Notes: generated by a model from the letters alone, not told the origin. A DNA stretch of 58,394 bases from SAR86 cluster bacterium (GCA_022447065.1 JAKUUM010000011.1:1-58394); one strand, 5' to 3'. Counted from the stretch's first letter, positions 1 to 10,967 are shown. Program-made: numbers and translations.

Positions 1-192
1 ACTTTTTAACATTAACTCTACCTTATCAAAAAGTTCTCCGACTCCTAGGCTCGTCCATAGGATCAAAAAACCAACAAAGGAAAAAACAATTCCTTCCATG
101 AACAGGTCGAAGGACAAAAGTAAAAAAAACCCAAAAACCCATAAAAGAAAAAAATGAAGTGTTTTAATACGACAGTGTTTGAGTAAGTCCAT
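1..192 (-). CDS. Small membrane protein, 3' end outside window
   Basis: An open frame of 64 codons starts at an ATG at 192 and runs off the left edge without a stop, so the C-terminus is missing. After a short basic N-terminus (KHCRIKT) it has two very hydrophobic stretches, about residues 13-29 and 34-48, which look like two membrane helices joined by an acidic turn (SFDLFMEG). The start codon overlaps a hairpin (192-206) and no good Shine-Dalgarno sequence precedes it, so the true start could be further in. I recognise no family. It lies downstream of glmS and the 42-residue ORF on the same strand and may be co-transcribed. Confidence 0.45.
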   Translation of the reverse strand, partial: MDLLKHCRIKTLHFFLLWVFGFFLLLSFDLFMEGIVFSFVGFLILWTSLGVGELFDKVELMLKS

Positions 193-206
193 TTCGACGA
201 TCGAAA
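192..206. repeat. Short perfect inverted repeat at the start of the left-edge ORF
   Basis: TTTCGA and TCGAAA flank a three-base CGA centre. The repeat covers the first base of the start codon of the left-edge ORF. In RNA it could hide the translation start; in DNA it could be an operator. No T-run follows on either strand, so it is not an obvious terminator. Confidence 0.4.
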
Positions 207-242
207 CTACTCAACTGTAACGATTACGAACTGACTCGTGAA

Positions 243-371
243 TTACTCTTCCTTGTAATCCTGATCCAGGATTCCTTTTTCTTTCAAAGTTTTTATTAAT
301 TTTTCCGTTCTTACAAGTGCAACTACTCCTACAAGTGCAAAACAAAAAGCCGCTGCTGATAATCCGTCCAT
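243..371 (-). CDS. 42-residue single-helix membrane protein
   Basis: A small ORF with a strong Shine-Dalgarno sequence (AAGGAG, about 6 bases before the ATG) directly downstream of glmS on the same strand, 30 bases after its stop. The product has one hydrophobic helix (about residues 5-20, SAAAFCFALVGVVALV) followed by a charged tail rich in Lys and Glu (RTEKLIKTLKEKG). The good ribosome site, the clean helix-plus-tail design and the operon position support a real gene. I do not recognise the family; a membrane-anchored small regulator or complex subunit is possible but unproven. Confidence 0.6.
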   Translation of the reverse strand: MDGLSAAAFCFALVGVVALVRTEKLIKTLKEKGILDQDYKEE

Positions 372-401
372 AATTTTCTCCTTCTAATTTACTGTTGTGA
401 A

Positions 402-2234
402 CTACTCCACAGTAACTGACTTGGCTAGATTTCTCGGCTGATCTATGTCTGTCCCTTTCAAGATCGCGACATGGTAAGAAAGAAGCTGTAGGGGTATGGT
501 GTAGATGATTGGAGCAATCAGCTCGGGCATCTCAGGTAACTCGATAAATTGTGTGACAGTGCCTTCGTGGCTTTCGTGCGAGTGGCCAAAAACATACAGC
601 TCTCCTCCCCTTGCTTTAACTTCTTGGAGATTTGATTTTAACTTTTCAAGTAAGTCATCGTTCGGCGCTACTGCAATCACCGGCATTTCTGAGTCTATTA
701 ACGCTAACGGGCCATGTTTCAATTCTCCAGCAGGATAGGCTTCGGCATGTATGTAGGAAATTTCTTTCAGTTTAAGTGCACCCTCCATGGCGATGGGGTA
801 ATGAATGCCCCTTCCTAAGAACAGGGCGTGTTCCTTGTGGTCGAAAACTTCGGCCATTTTTATAATTAATGGCTCTAATTTCATTACTGCATTCAGTGAT
901 TCTGGCACTGCTCTGAGCGCTTCGTTGATTCTACCCTCAGCAGTGGCAGACAAGCCATGATTTCTTCCTAAGGCTAATGTGAGCATTAACAGGCCGATTA
1001 ATTGAGTCGTGAAAGCCTTTGTTGAAGCAACTCCGATCTCTGGGCCTGCCCTTGTAAGAAAAACCAAGTCAGATTCTCTTGAAAGAGAGCTGGTTGGGAC
1101 ATTGCAAATTCCGAGTCTTGCTAAATAACCAGCATCTTTTGAAAATCTTAGACAGGCTAAGGTATCGGCTGTTTCTCCTGACTGGGAAATACTCACAAAA
1201 AGAGTGTTTGGTGCTACCACTTTGTTTCTATATCTAAATTCGCTCGCTACTTCTACACTACAAGGTAGACCGGCAAGTCCTTCAAGCCAATGTCTTGCTA
1301 CCAATCCAGCGTGATAGCTAGTGCCACAAGCTACTATTTGTACTGCTTCTACTTTTTCAAATATTTCTGGAGCCATGGGTCCAAAAGTTTCCTGTTGCAC
1401 ACCAGATTCTGTTAGATGACCTTCTAAAAGCTCTTTTATTTTTATTGGTTGCTCAAAAATCTCTTTAAGCATGAAATGACGATACTCGCCTTTGTTTATG
1501 GTCTCGCCCAAGGCCTTTTCCACTACAACAGGCCTTTCTACTTCTAGATTATTCTCATCCCATAATATTGCTTTGTCCGGAGTTATTTCAACTAGGTCAC
1601 CTTCTTCCAAGAAAATAAATTTATCGGTATAGTCTGCAATAGCTAGTTGGTCTGAAGCTATAAGATTTTCTCCTTGACCCAACCCAAGGACAAGAGGGCT
1701 CCCTTTTCTAGCTGCAACTATAACTTGGGGTTCTTTTATGTGAATAGCACCAAGTGCATATGTCCCTTTTAAATCCTTAACAGCTTCTTTTACTGCTTCT
1801 GCTAAAGATACTGAGTTGCCTAGTTTTGCATGAATAAGATGCGCTATAACTTCAGTGTCAGTCTCGGATTCAAAATCGTAATCCAAGGCCTTTAAAGTGG
1901 TTCTAAGTTCTTGATGATTTTCAATAATTCCATTGTGGACTACATAGACTTCTCCTCTAGAATGATGGGGATGGGCATTTTTTTCGGTCGGGATTCCATG
2001 AGTAGCCCACCTAGTATGTGCAATTCCTGTAGTTCCTGTCATAGGAACTTCTTTAATTGCATTCTGCAGCTCTGAAACTTTACCAGCTCTTTTTACCAGT
2101 TGAACTTGATTGGAATCTTTTCCGAATACAGCCAAGCCCGAAGAGTCATAACCTCGATATTCTTGCCTTAACAAGCCATTAATAAGCTTTTCTACAACTC
2201 TATCTTCTGAGGTAACCCCAATAATTCCACACAT
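402..2234 (-). CDS. glmS: Glutamine--fructose-6-phosphate aminotransferase (isomerizing)
   Basis: GlmS makes glucosamine-6-phosphate from fructose-6-phosphate and glutamine, the first committed step to UDP-GlcNAc for peptidoglycan and LPS. At 610 residues it matches the E. coli enzyme (609). It begins MCGIIG, placing the N-terminal nucleophile Cys directly after the initiator Met. The glutaminase domain (about 1-225, with RQEYRGYDSSG and HTRWATHG) is followed by two sugar-isomerase (SIS) domains, and the protein ends in the typical LAKSVTVE. Its start overlaps the glmU stop by one base (TAATG), so the two are translationally coupled. GlmU uses the product after GlmM, which is not in the window. 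No glmS ribozyme is expected or seen. Confidence 0.97.
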   Translation of the reverse strand: MCGIIGVTSEDRVVEKLINGLLRQEYRGYDSSGLAVFGKDSNQVQLVKRAGKVSELQNAIKEVPMTGTTGIAHTRWATHGIPTEKNAHPHHSRGEVYVVHNGIIENHQELRTTLKALDYDFESETDTEVIAHLIHAKLGNSVSLAEAVKEAVKDLKGTYALGAIHIKEPQVIVAARKGSPLVLGLGQGENLIASDQLAIADYTDKFIFLEEGDLVEITPDKAILWDENNLEVERPVVVEKALGETINKGEYRHFMLKEIFEQPIKIKELLEGHLTESGVQQETFGPMAPEIFEKVEAVQIVACGTSYHAGLVARHWLEGLAGLPCSVEVASEFRYRNKVVAPNTLFVSISQSGETADTLACLRFSKDAGYLARLGICNVPTSSLSRESDLVFLTRAGPEIGVASTKAFTTQLIGLLMLTLALGRNHGLSATAEGRINEALRAVPESLNAVMKLEPLIIKMAEVFDHKEHALFLGRGIHYPIAMEGALKLKEISYIHAEAYPAGELKHGPLALIDSEMPVIAVAPNDDLLEKLKSNLQEVKARGGELYVFGHSHESHEGTVTQFIELPEMPELIAPIIYTIPLQLLSYHVAILKGTDIDQPRNLAKSVTVE

Positions 2235-3589
2235 TACTTTTTGTTCTTTCTTTTTATATTAGACTGCCTTGACCTGCCAATGGCAAGATCTCCAGGCGAT
2301 ACGTTTTTGGTTATAACTGATCCTGCTCCTGTAGAAGACTTTTTCCCAAGCGTAACCGGTGCCACAAGAGAAGTGTTAGACCCTACAAAAACTTCATCTT
2401 CCAATTTGGTTTTGTGTTTCTTTTCACCGTCATAATTACAAGTAATAGTTCCCGCACCAATGTTTACCTTGGTGCCAAGAGTTGCATCTCCCAGATAGGT
2501 TAAATGCTTGGCTTTAGAATCTCTTCCAATCGTGGACCTATTGGCCTCCACAAAATTACCCAACTCAGAGTTTCCTTCCATTACTGTACCGCCCCTTAAC
2601 CTTGCAAAGGGACCCAGGGTGCAACCAGGTCCTACTTGAGAGTCTTCTATTACCGTGCTTGCTTTTACATTAACTCCATCCCCTATTGTTGAGTCTTTTA
2701 CAAAGCAGTTGGGACCTATTTTTACGTTCTTACCTATTTCCACCACTCCTTCAAAAACATTGTTAACATCTATAAAAGAGCCTCTTCCGACCTTAAGAGT
2801 GCCTCTAGAGTCTATGCGGTTAACGTCTGCAATATTTACACCTGAGAGAAGCAATTTATTTGCTTTAATTCTTTGACTAGCCCGTTCTAGATCTTGTAGC
2901 TCCAGTGGCGTGTTTGCTCCTAAAACTTCATCTGATTCCTTTAACAAAAGGGGGTTAATCTTCATTCCTTCCTCCTTTGCTAGCCCTACAATATCGGTTA
3001 GATAATATTCTTTAGCCGCATTTTTATTTTTTATTTTTGGAAGCAACTTTTTTAAGTGAGCTGATTGAATGGCCAATATGCCTGAATTTACTTCAGTAAT
3101 TTTTTTCTGTTGTTTGGAGGCGTCCTTTTCTTCAACTATAGCCTCTACTTGATTTTTTGACCCTCTGACTATCCTGCCATAGCCCTCAGAGTGTTCTTTG
3201 TTAAAAGTCAAAATGACTAAAGAATCCTTCCTGGCCATCTTTATGAGAGCCTTAAGGGTTTTGACCTCTACCAGAGGCACATCGCCATATAAGACTACTG
3301 CAATAGAACCTGTCCTGAGTTCCGGTAAGGCTGTTTTTACCGCGTGGCCCGTTCCTAGTTGTTTCCTTTGAGTTACCCACTTTGTATTTTTAGGGGTTAA
3401 AAGGAACTTCTTAACTTCACTTTTCTGATTTTCTATAACTATTATTGGTCTAGAATTTTCTATTCCAGCGACTGTATCTAATACATGCTGTGCCATTGGT
3501 TTGCCCGCTATGGGCAATAAGACCTTGGGTAAAGACCCCGTCATCCTTTTGCCTCTACCGGCGGCTAAAATAATAAAATCAGTATTCAT
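2234..3589 (-). CDS. glmU: Bifunctional UDP-GlcNAc pyrophosphorylase / GlcN-1-P acetyltransferase
   Basis: GlmU acetylates glucosamine-1-phosphate and then couples it to UTP, giving UDP-GlcNAc. The 451 residues (E. coli 456) hold an N-terminal nucleotidyltransferase domain with the signature LAAGRGKRMTGSLPKVL (about 8-24) and the QLGTGHA segment, then a C-terminal left-handed beta-helix of hexapeptide repeats with the catalytic-site stretch around NFVEANRS and NIGAGTITCNYDG. The very C-terminus is short and basic. It lies 54 bases after atpC with a probable terminator between, and is coupled to glmS. Order atpC-glmU-glmS is common in gammaproteobacteria. Confidence 0.97.
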   Translation of the reverse strand: MNTDFIILAAGRGKRMTGSLPKVLLPIAGKPMAQHVLDTVAGIENSRPIIVIENQKSEVKKFLLTPKNTKWVTQRKQLGTGHAVKTALPELRTGSIAVVLYGDVPLVEVKTLKALIKMARKDSLVILTFNKEHSEGYGRIVRGSKNQVEAIVEEKDASKQQKKITEVNSGILAIQSAHLKKLLPKIKNKNAAKEYYLTDIVGLAKEEGMKINPLLLKESDEVLGANTPLELQDLERASQRIKANKLLLSGVNIADVNRIDSRGTLKVGRGSFIDVNNVFEGVVEIGKNVKIGPNCFVKDSTIGDGVNVKASTVIEDSQVGPGCTLGPFARLRGGTVMEGNSELGNFVEANRSTIGRDSKAKHLTYLGDATLGTKVNIGAGTITCNYDGEKKHKTKLEDEVFVGSNTSLVAPVTLGKKSSTGAGSVITKNVSPGDLAIGRSRQSNIKRKNKK

Positions 3590-3605
3590 GTAAACTTTTT
3601 AACTT

Positions 3606-3636
3606 AAAAAAACGCCTTAGAAAATAAAAGGGGCGC
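3606..3636 (-). terminator. Probable rho-independent terminator after atpC
   Basis: On the minus strand, just after the atpC stop, a CGCC(CC)TT arm can pair with AAGGCG across an AT-rich loop and is followed by a run of seven T. The stem carries a two-base bulge. It would end most atp operon transcripts before glmU, leaving glmU-glmS to read-through or a promoter in the same gap. Confidence 0.5.
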
Positions 3637-3643
3637 TATTAAA

Positions 3644-4057
3644 CTACTTCTTGCGTAGTTTCTGCAAGGCTTTTAATCTTGCTGCAGCCTCTGCTAGATG
3701 TGCAGTGGCCAAGGAATAATCCATTTCAGATTTTTGATCTTCTAGTTCGCGTTCTGCTAATTCCTTAGCTCTTTCGGCCTCAGCTGCATCTATGTCATCT
3801 GCTCTTTCAGCCACATCGGTCAACAAGGTGATCACCCCTGGCTGTACTTCCAGAAAGCCACCCGAAGCGAAAAAGACTTCTACAACTCCTCCTTCCAGGA
3901 CCAGTTTTACTGGACCAGGTTTTAAGTTAGTTAGCAAGGGGGCGTGTCTTGGGGTTATGGCAATTTCTCCATCCCCTCCATCGGCTGTTAGCATTTCTAT
4001 TTCTCCTGAAAAGAGTTCTCCTTCCGGACTAACAATGTTGCATTGTATTAAAGACAT
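3644..4057 (-). CDS. atpC: ATP synthase epsilon subunit
   Basis: The 137-residue epsilon subunit of F1 is part of the central stalk and inhibits ATP hydrolysis. The N-terminal beta-sandwich (about 1-85) shows family motifs such as MSLIQCNIVSPEGELFSGE and ITPRHAPLLTNLKPG. The C-terminal part (about 88-137) is a charged helical hairpin rich in Ala and Glu (ELAERELEDQK). It is last in the atp operon, five bases after atpD, and is followed by a probable terminator. Length and motifs match E. coli (139). Confidence 0.96.
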   Translation of the reverse strand: MSLIQCNIVSPEGELFSGEIEMLTADGGDGEIAITPRHAPLLTNLKPGPVKLVLEGGVVEVFFASGGFLEVQPGVITLLTDVAERADDIDAAEAERAKELAERELEDQKSEMDYSLATAHLAEAAARLKALQKLRKK

Positions 4058-4062
4058 GTCCT

Positions 4063-5454
<1,392 letters not shown>

Positions 5455-6318
5455 TTAAAGCGCATCTGCTCCTGCCACTATTTCAGAGATTTCCTGAGTT
5501 ATGGCAGCCTGCCTGACATTGTTATAAACAAGCTGAAGTTCTTCTATTATCTCACCTGCGTTATCGGTTGCATTCTTCATGGCAATCATCTTTGCCGCCT
5601 GCTCACAGGCTATATTTTCCACTACTGCCTGATATACCAGAGCTTCTATGTATCTTTCCATTAGCCCATCTAAAAGCCCCCTTGAGTCGTCAGGTTCGTA
5701 GATATAATCCCATATATGAGTTTCCTCAAGCTCTTCCACTCTTGACAGGGGAAGTAATTGTTTAACTTCTGGGACTTGGGTCATGGTGTTTTCAAATCTG
5801 TTACTGGCCAAGTAAACTCTGTCTAACTTTTCTTCACTAAAAGAACTCAAAAGTATCTTCATGGAGCCTACGAGCTGTTCGATAGAGGGGTCGTCTCCTA
5901 GTTTTTCAGTTGCTGAAATAATATTTCCCCCGTAAGACCTAAAAAAGGATCTTGCTTTTGTGCCTATCAATGAATAGCTTATCTTTCTTCCCAGCGAAGA
6001 TTCCTCTTTGGCAAAATTTATAACCGCTCTGAGGAGGTTTGTATTCAAGCCTCCGCAAAGGCCTTTGTCTGAGGTGACAACTATTATGGCTATGCTTAAA
6101 GGGTCTCTTTCTACCATGTAAGTAGGCCTATATTCAGGTTGTCCATTAGCCAAATGACCTATTACTTCGATCATCCTGTTTCTATAAGGCCTTCCTTTGG
6201 CCATTCTTTCTTGAGTTTTTCTCATTTTACTGGCGGCAACTTTTTCCATAGCACTAGTAATTTTTTGTGTATTACTTATGCTAGATATTTGGCTTCTAAT
6301 CTCTTTGGTGTTGCTCAT
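5455..6318 (-). CDS. atpG: ATP synthase gamma subunit
   Basis: The rotating central shaft of F1 (287 residues, as in E. coli). The N-terminal helix is recognisable from NTQKITSAMEKVAASKMRK, and the C-terminal helix from NATDNAGEIIEELQLVYNNVRQ, the pair forming the coiled coil that turns inside the alpha3beta3 ring. The middle is a Rossmann-like domain with VVTSDKGLCGGLN. It starts 12 bases after atpA and is followed by atpD. Confidence 0.96.
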   Translation of the reverse strand: MSNTKEIRSQISSISNTQKITSAMEKVAASKMRKTQERMAKGRPYRNRMIEVIGHLANGQPEYRPTYMVERDPLSIAIIVVTSDKGLCGGLNTNLLRAVINFAKEESSLGRKISYSLIGTKARSFFRSYGGNIISATEKLGDDPSIEQLVGSMKILLSSFSEEKLDRVYLASNRFENTMTQVPEVKQLLPLSRVEELEETHIWDYIYEPDDSRGLLDGLMERYIEALVYQAVVENIACEQAAKMIAMKNATDNAGEIIEELQLVYNNVRQAAITQEISEIVAGADAL

Positions 6319-6330
6319 TTTCTTTATTTT

Positions 6331-7875
6331 CTACCAGGTTTGAGTTTTCATAAATTTATCCAAAGCCTCTTTAAAGGCTTTTTCTATTTCCTCGTTATAG
6401 TCTCCTGAGGTGGTGATGGATTTCATTAAATCACTGTATTCTGAGCTCATGAAAGACAGGAGAGATTTTTCAAAGTCTTTGACCTTCTCTACCTCAACCT
6501 CCTTTAGGTAACCTTCATTCACTGAGAATAGAACTATTCCCATTTCAGCTACTGACATTGGGGAGTTTTCTGCTTGCTTGGTTAATTCGGTAACTCTCAT
6601 ACCGTGTTCCAACTGAGCTCTAGATACTTCATCGAGGTCTGAGGCGAATTGGGCAAATGCTTCCAGTTCCCTATATTGAGCCAAAGAAGTTTTTATTCCG
6701 GCTCCCAATTTCTTTATTATCGGAACTTGGGCAGCTCCACCTACTCTTGAAACTGAAATGCCTGGGTCCATGGCGGGCTTAAGTCCAGATTTAAATAATG
6801 AATCTTCTAAAAATATCTGACCATCTGTAATAGAGATTACGTTTGTCGGAACAAAGGCAGATATATCTCCGGCTTGAGTTTCAACTATTGGAAGGGCAGT
6901 TAAAGAGCCTGTCTTGCCTTTGACTTTTCCGTTTGTAAATTTTTCTACGTATTCCTCACTAACTCTTGCAGCCCTTTCCAATAACCTAGAATGTAAATAA
7001 AAAACGTCCCCAGGATAGGCTTCCCTGCCTGGTGGCCTTCTTAATAGAAGGGATATTTGTCTATAAGCGACTGCTTGCTTTGAGAGATCGTCGTAAACAA
7101 TTAATGCATCTTCACCTTTGTCTCTAAAGTACTCCCCCATTGAACAGGCAGAGAATGGAGCTATGTATAGCATAGGAGCTGGCTCTGAAGCTGCTGCGGA
7201 TACAACGATTGTATTTTTCATTGCTCCAAATTTTTCCAATTTCCTTACTGTTGCAGCTATTGAAGACTGTTTTTGTCCTACCGCTACATATATACACTTA
7301 ATATCTGAATCCTTTTGATTGATGATTGCGTCAATCCCTATGGCTGTTTTGCCTGTTTGTCTATCTCCTATAATCAATTCCCTTTGGCCCCTTCCAAGGG
7401 GAATCATGCTGTCTATTGCCAAAATACCAAGCTGAACAGGCTGACCCACAGACTTCCTAGATATGACCCCAGGTGCTACCTTTTCCACTGGCGAGGTAAG
7501 TTTGGTTTCTATCTTCCCCTTTCCATCGATTGGGTTTCCTAAAGCATCCACAACCCTTCCCAGCAATTCTTCTCCGATGGGAACTTCCAGAATTTTTTCC
7601 GTGCATTTAGCCGAGCCTCCTTCGGCTAATAGTTTGTAATCCCCCAGTATTACAGCTCCCACAGAATCTCTTTCAAGATTTAGTGCCATTCCCATTACAC
7701 CTTCTTCGAACTCAATTAACTCTCCATTCATAACTTCAGCCAGGCCGTGTATTCTCACAATGCCATCGGCGAGATACACGATCGTCCCTTCGTTGCTGGG
7801 TGTTGCTGCGGTGTCCAGAGAATCTATCTTTTGCTTAATAACCTGGCTAATTTCTGAGGGGCTTAATTCTTCCAT
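6331..7875 (-). CDS. atpA: ATP synthase alpha subunit
   Basis: The regulatory nucleotide-binding subunit of F1, 514 residues (E. coli 513). It has the N-terminal crown segment ([18 protein letters not shown]), the P-loop GDRQTGKTA (about 169-177), and the signature [17 protein letters not shown] carrying the arginine finger. It lies 6 bases after atpH and 12 before atpG. The start [11 protein letters not shown] corresponds to the E. coli MQLNSTEISE, so the chosen ATG is well supported. Confidence 0.97.
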   Translation of the reverse strand: MEELSPSEISQVIKQKIDSLDTAATPSNEGTIVYLADGIVRIHGLAEVMNGELIEFEEGVMGMALNLERDSVGAVILGDYKLLAEGGSAKCTEKILEVPIGEELLGRVVDALGNPIDGKGKIETKLTSPVEKVAPGVISRKSVGQPVQLGILAIDSMIPLGRGQRELIIGDRQTGKTAIGIDAIINQKDSDIKCIYVAVGQKQSSIAATVRKLEKFGAMKNTIVVSAAASEPAPMLYIAPFSACSMGEYFRDKGEDALIVYDDLSKQAVAYRQISLLLRRPPGREAYPGDVFYLHSRLLERAARVSEEYVEKFTNGKVKGKTGSLTALPIVETQAGDISAFVPTNVISITDGQIFLEDSLFKSGLKPAMDPGISVSRVGGAAQVPIIKKLGAGIKTSLAQYRELEAFAQFASDLDEVSRAQLEHGMRVTELTKQAENSPMSVAEMGIVLFSVNEGYLKEVEVEKVKDFEKSLLSFMSSEYSDLMKSITTSGDYNEEIEKAFKEALDKFMKTQTW

Positions 7876-7881
7876 ATTTTT

Positions 7882-8394
7882 TTATACTATTTGATTTTTT
7901 AGTTTTTGAAGCCTTCCTTTGACGCTGAAGTCGATTACCTCATCTTTACACTTGATGATATAACCTCCCACTAAGTCTTTGTTGACCTCCAACCTTAAGG
8001 ATAAGTTTTCTCCGTATCTTTTTCTTAATTGAGCGCCTATTTGCTCCATCTGTTTAGTTTTTAGCTTATAGGCAGAAATTATTAAAACTTCTTTTTGCTT
8101 ATCCTTCTGGGCTAATAATTCTTGGTATTCTTTAAGAATGCTTGGAATTAAAGAAAGCCTTTTTGCGTTACCTACAATTTTTAAGAAGTTAATAGTTTTG
8201 CTTTGGAGTGTGTTGCCAAATAGCCCTATAAATCTTTCGGCCTTTTTTTTGTATGCCAATTTGGGGGAATCAATTAGCTGTGCAACTTCTGGCTCTTCTA
8301 TTACATCCGAAACTTGCTTCAGATCTTCCAACCAACCCTCAGAGTGCTCAAAAATTGCCTGCGCGTAAGGTCTAGCTAGTGTTTCCGTATTCAA
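7882..8394 (-). CDS. atpH: ATP synthase delta subunit
   Basis: The delta subunit (170 residues) links the F1 head to the peripheral stalk. N-terminal helical domain: ARPYAQAIFEHSE, the family start pattern. C-terminal domain: NKDLVGGYIIKCKDEVIDFSVKGRLQKL, which matches the conserved GGxxIxxxDxVIDxSxxxxLxxL pattern. Its start codon is TTG at 8394, three bases after the atpF stop, so translation is probably coupled. Sequence identity across this family is low, but motifs at both ends and the position are decisive. Confidence 0.94.
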   Translation of the reverse strand: MNTETLARPYAQAIFEHSEGWLEDLKQVSDVIEEPEVAQLIDSPKLAYKKKAERFIGLFGNTLQSKTINFLKIVGNAKRLSLIPSILKEYQELLAQKDKQKEVLIISAYKLKTKQMEQIGAQLRKRYGENLSLRLEVNKDLVGGYIIKCKDEVIDFSVKGRLQKLKNQIV

Positions 8395-8397
8395 CTT

Positions 8398-8868
8398 TTA
8401 TAAATCCTTAGCTATTTCGTCCAATAGATCAGAGTTTTTCTTCTGGTCTATTTCGACTTTTAAAATCTTCTCTGTCCCAGCAACAACTAAAGCTGCCACT
8501 TCAGACCTCAATTCTTCTTTGGCTCTTTTTGTGTTTTGCTCTAAGTCAGCTTGTGCCGTGATCTTAATTCTTTCTGCTTCTTCTTGTGCCGCTGTTTTAG
8601 CATCTTCGACAAGCTGACTAGCCCTTTGATTGGCTTGGTTTACCAGTTCTGCTGCTTCATTCTTTGCTTCTTTAAGAACTTCTACTTTCGTGACCTGCGC
8701 CTCTTCAAGCTCTCTCTTGCCTCGGCTTGCCGCATCTAAACCATCTGAGATTTCTTTTTCTCTCTCTTCCAGGACCTTCATCATAGGTGGCCAGACATAC
8801 TTCATGCAGAACCATACAAATAAAATGAACGCCAGTAGCTGGCCGACTAAGGTGTAATTAAAGTTCAT
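8398..8868 (-). CDS. atpF: ATP synthase subunit b
   Basis: Peripheral-stalk subunit of Fo, 156 residues as in E. coli. One N-terminal membrane helix ([24 protein letters not shown], shown here in part: about residues 6-29) is followed by a long charged, Ala- and Glu-rich helix that dimerises as a coiled coil. A Shine-Dalgarno sequence (GGAGAG) sits just before the ATG. It lies between atpE and atpH. Confidence 0.95.
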   Translation of the reverse strand: MNFNYTLVGQLLAFILFVWFCMKYVWPPMMKVLEEREKEISDGLDAASRGKRELEEAQVTKVEVLKEAKNEAAELVNQANQRASQLVEDAKTAAQEEAERIKITAQADLEQNTKRAKEELRSEVAALVVAGTEKILKVEIDQKKNSDLLDEIAKDL

Positions 8869-8882
8869 CTCTCTCCTTCTTT

Positions 8883-9113
<231 letters not shown>

Positions 9114-9121
9114 TTAATTAA

Positions 9122-10054
9122 TTAATGTTCAGTTTGGTGTGCTTGGTTTAAAAACACAACAGTTAAAATCATAAAAACATAGGCCTGGAGTGCGATAATT
9201 AATAAGTGGAATATCGCCCAAACTAAGTGCAAAAAGACACCCAAAACCCCCCACATTGCCCCTGAAATGCTGTCGAACATGCTCCCATATAGAAGAGCTA
9301 TTAAAATAAATATCATTTCTCCAGCAAATAAATTTCCATAAAGCCGAAGAGCCAGCGCAGCTTGCTTGGCATAGAAGCCAGGTATTTCTACAAGCATGTT
9401 AAATGGGATTGCCCACTTTCCTAAGGGCTGTAGGGTTAGTTCAGATATAAAACCACCCAAGCCTTTATTTCTAATGCTGTAATAATGAATCAACACAGCA
9501 ACCCCCAAAGCCATCCCAACAGGTGCATTTATGTCTGCCACAGGGAGAACCTTAAAGAAATGCACCGGACCGTGTTCTGTTGATGACTGAAAGCCGTTAA
9601 AGATCCATGGAAAAAGATCTACCGGCAACAAGTCCATAAGGTTCATCACTAAAACCCACGAAACCGTGGTGAGCGCTAAAGGGCCTATTATTTTGTTATT
9701 TTTTGGTTCAAAGGTGTCGTTTACTTGCTTTCTAACAAAATCAAAAATGTATTCAAAAACGTTTTGTAATTTGCTAGGCTTTTTTGCTGTTGCTTTCTTG
9801 GCAATTGACCAAAAGAAAAAAGCAACAACTCCTCCCAACAAAAGAGACATGAACATTGTGTCAACATGTATAGCATTAAAGCCCATCTCTTTTACTTCGC
9901 AAGTATATTCTTTGTGTTCTTGGTGGGCCGAGTTTTCTTTTAGATTGAGGTGGCCATCGGCGAATCTCCACTTTCCGTCTGAGCATTTTCCAAAAGTTAA
10001 GTTTTGGAGATGATGTTCTATGTAATCTGAAGAATTAAGTTCTTTACTGGCCAT
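9122..10054 (-). CDS. atpB: ATP synthase subunit a
   Basis: Stator channel subunit of Fo. At 310 residues it is about 40 longer than E. coli subunit a. The extra length is a soluble N-terminal segment with SSDYIEHHLQNLTFG, a pattern also common in marine and pseudomonad relatives. The essential Arg is in ALALRLYGNLFAGEM in the penultimate helix region. Five to six hydrophobic helices follow residue 65. It is the first gene of the atp operon: a strong promoter lies directly upstream, and the usual atpI between parB and atpB is absent. Confidence 0.95.
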   Translation of the reverse strand: MASKELNSSDYIEHHLQNLTFGKCSDGKWRFADGHLNLKENSAHQEHKEYTCEVKEMGFNAIHVDTMFMSLLLGGVVAFFFWSIAKKATAKKPSKLQNVFEYIFDFVRKQVNDTFEPKNNKIIGPLALTTVSWVLVMNLMDLLPVDLFPWIFNGFQSSTEHGPVHFFKVLPVADINAPVGMALGVAVLIHYYSIRNKGLGGFISELTLQPLGKWAIPFNMLVEIPGFYAKQAALALRLYGNLFAGEMIFILIALLYGSMFDSISGAMWGVLGVFLHLVWAIFHLLIIALQAYVFMILTVVFLNQAHQTEH

Positions 10055-10075
10055 TTAGTTTCTTTGGGCGCCGCA

Positions 10076-10104
10076 ATTATAAATACCCTTAGCAAGCTAT
10101 CCAA
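10076..10104 (-). promoter_or_regulatory. Sigma70-type promoter of the atp operon
   Basis: Minus strand: -35 TTGGAT (10099-10104), a 17-base spacer and a perfect -10 TATAAT (10076-10081), followed at once by a GC-rich discriminator TGCGGCGCC (10067-10075). Transcription would start about 10070, a short leader before atpB. The region between parB and atpB is only 64 bases, so this is the only sensible promoter for the operon. The GC-rich discriminator is typical of growth-rate and ppGpp-sensitive promoters. Confidence 0.65.
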
Positions 10105-10118
10105 GAACTAATGCGTTT

Positions 10119-10967
10119 TTACTTCTTAATTTTTTCTAATATTCCCTGCAGCTCATTCAGGGTATTAAATTTAACTGTTAGCTTACCAGCCCCTTTTTTG
10201 TTATGTTTTATATCTACTTGGGCTCCTAGTGATTCAGAAATTTCCTTTTCTAGCTTAGCTGTATTGGGGTCTTTTTTGATTGGTGTCCTCTTTGTTTTTG
10301 ATGTCTCACCTAAATTGGATATTAATTTTTCTGCTTCTCTAACGCTTAATTTATGCCTAATAATCTCGTCCGCTATTGCTTGTTGGGCTTGTGCTTTCAC
10401 AGAGAGTAACGCCCTGGCATGCCCCATCTCTATCTTGCCGGATTCTAATAGCTCTTGAATGGGATAAGAAAGATTATTAAGCCTTAGGAGATTAGTGATT
10501 GTTGGCCTTGACTTTCCCACCGAAGACGCGAGATCTTGTTGGGAAAGGTTAAATTCCTTTTGGAGCCTTTGTAGGCCTCTTGCTTGATCCATGGCATTGA
10601 GATCTTCTCTTTGTAGGTTCTCGATTAATCCTATTTTGGCTGCCTCATTGTTATTTAAATCTTTAATTATTGTGGGTATGGTTTTTAGTCCGGCTAGTTG
10701 TGAGGCCCTCCACCTTCGCTCCCCTACGACTATCTCAAAGCCTCCTGAAGCCCGTCTTCTTGCCAATATTGGTTGTAGAACGCCCTGACTTTTTATACTT
10801 TTAGATAGCTCTTCGAGGGTTTCCTTGTGCATTTTTTTTCTGGACTGGTATTGACCGGGAACTAAGTCTTCCAGAGGGACTGCGGAAATACCACCTAGAG
10901 CTATTGTTTTCCTTTCGCCTAAAAGTGAGTCTAAGCCCTTCCCTAGGGGCCTTTTGTCGTTACCCAT
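10119..10967 (-). CDS. parB: Chromosome partitioning protein ParB
   Basis: CTP-dependent DNA clamp that loads at parS and spreads, acting with ParA in origin segregation. It has the N-terminal [13 protein letters not shown] ParA-interaction motif, the ParB/Spo0J nuclease-like domain with [12 protein letters not shown] and [13 protein letters not shown] (CTP pocket), then a helix-turn-helix ([23 protein letters not shown], about 150-172) and a C-terminal dimerisation domain. I place the start at ATG 10967 (282 residues), overlapping the parA stop by 8 bases; an upstream TTG at 10979 would add four residues. A perfect parS-like site lies in recF at 21278-21297. Confidence 0.95.
   Translation of the reverse strand: MGNDKRPLGKGLDSLLGERKTIALGGISAVPLEDLVPGQYQSRKKMHKETLEELSKSIKSQGVLQPILARRRASGGFEIVVGERRWRASQLAGLKTIPTIIKDLNNNEAAKIGLIENLQREDLNAMDQARGLQRLQKEFNLSQQDLASSVGKSRPTITNLLRLNNLSYPIQELLESGKIEMGHARALLSVKAQAQQAIADEIIRHKLSVREAEKLISNLGETSKTKRTPIKKDPNTAKLEKEISESLGAQVDIKHNKKGAGKLTVKFNTLNELQGILEKIKK

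Noticed and set aside
10055-10118. Terminator after parB
   Set aside because: Searched the gap; no stem followed by a T-run on the minus strand before the atp promoter.
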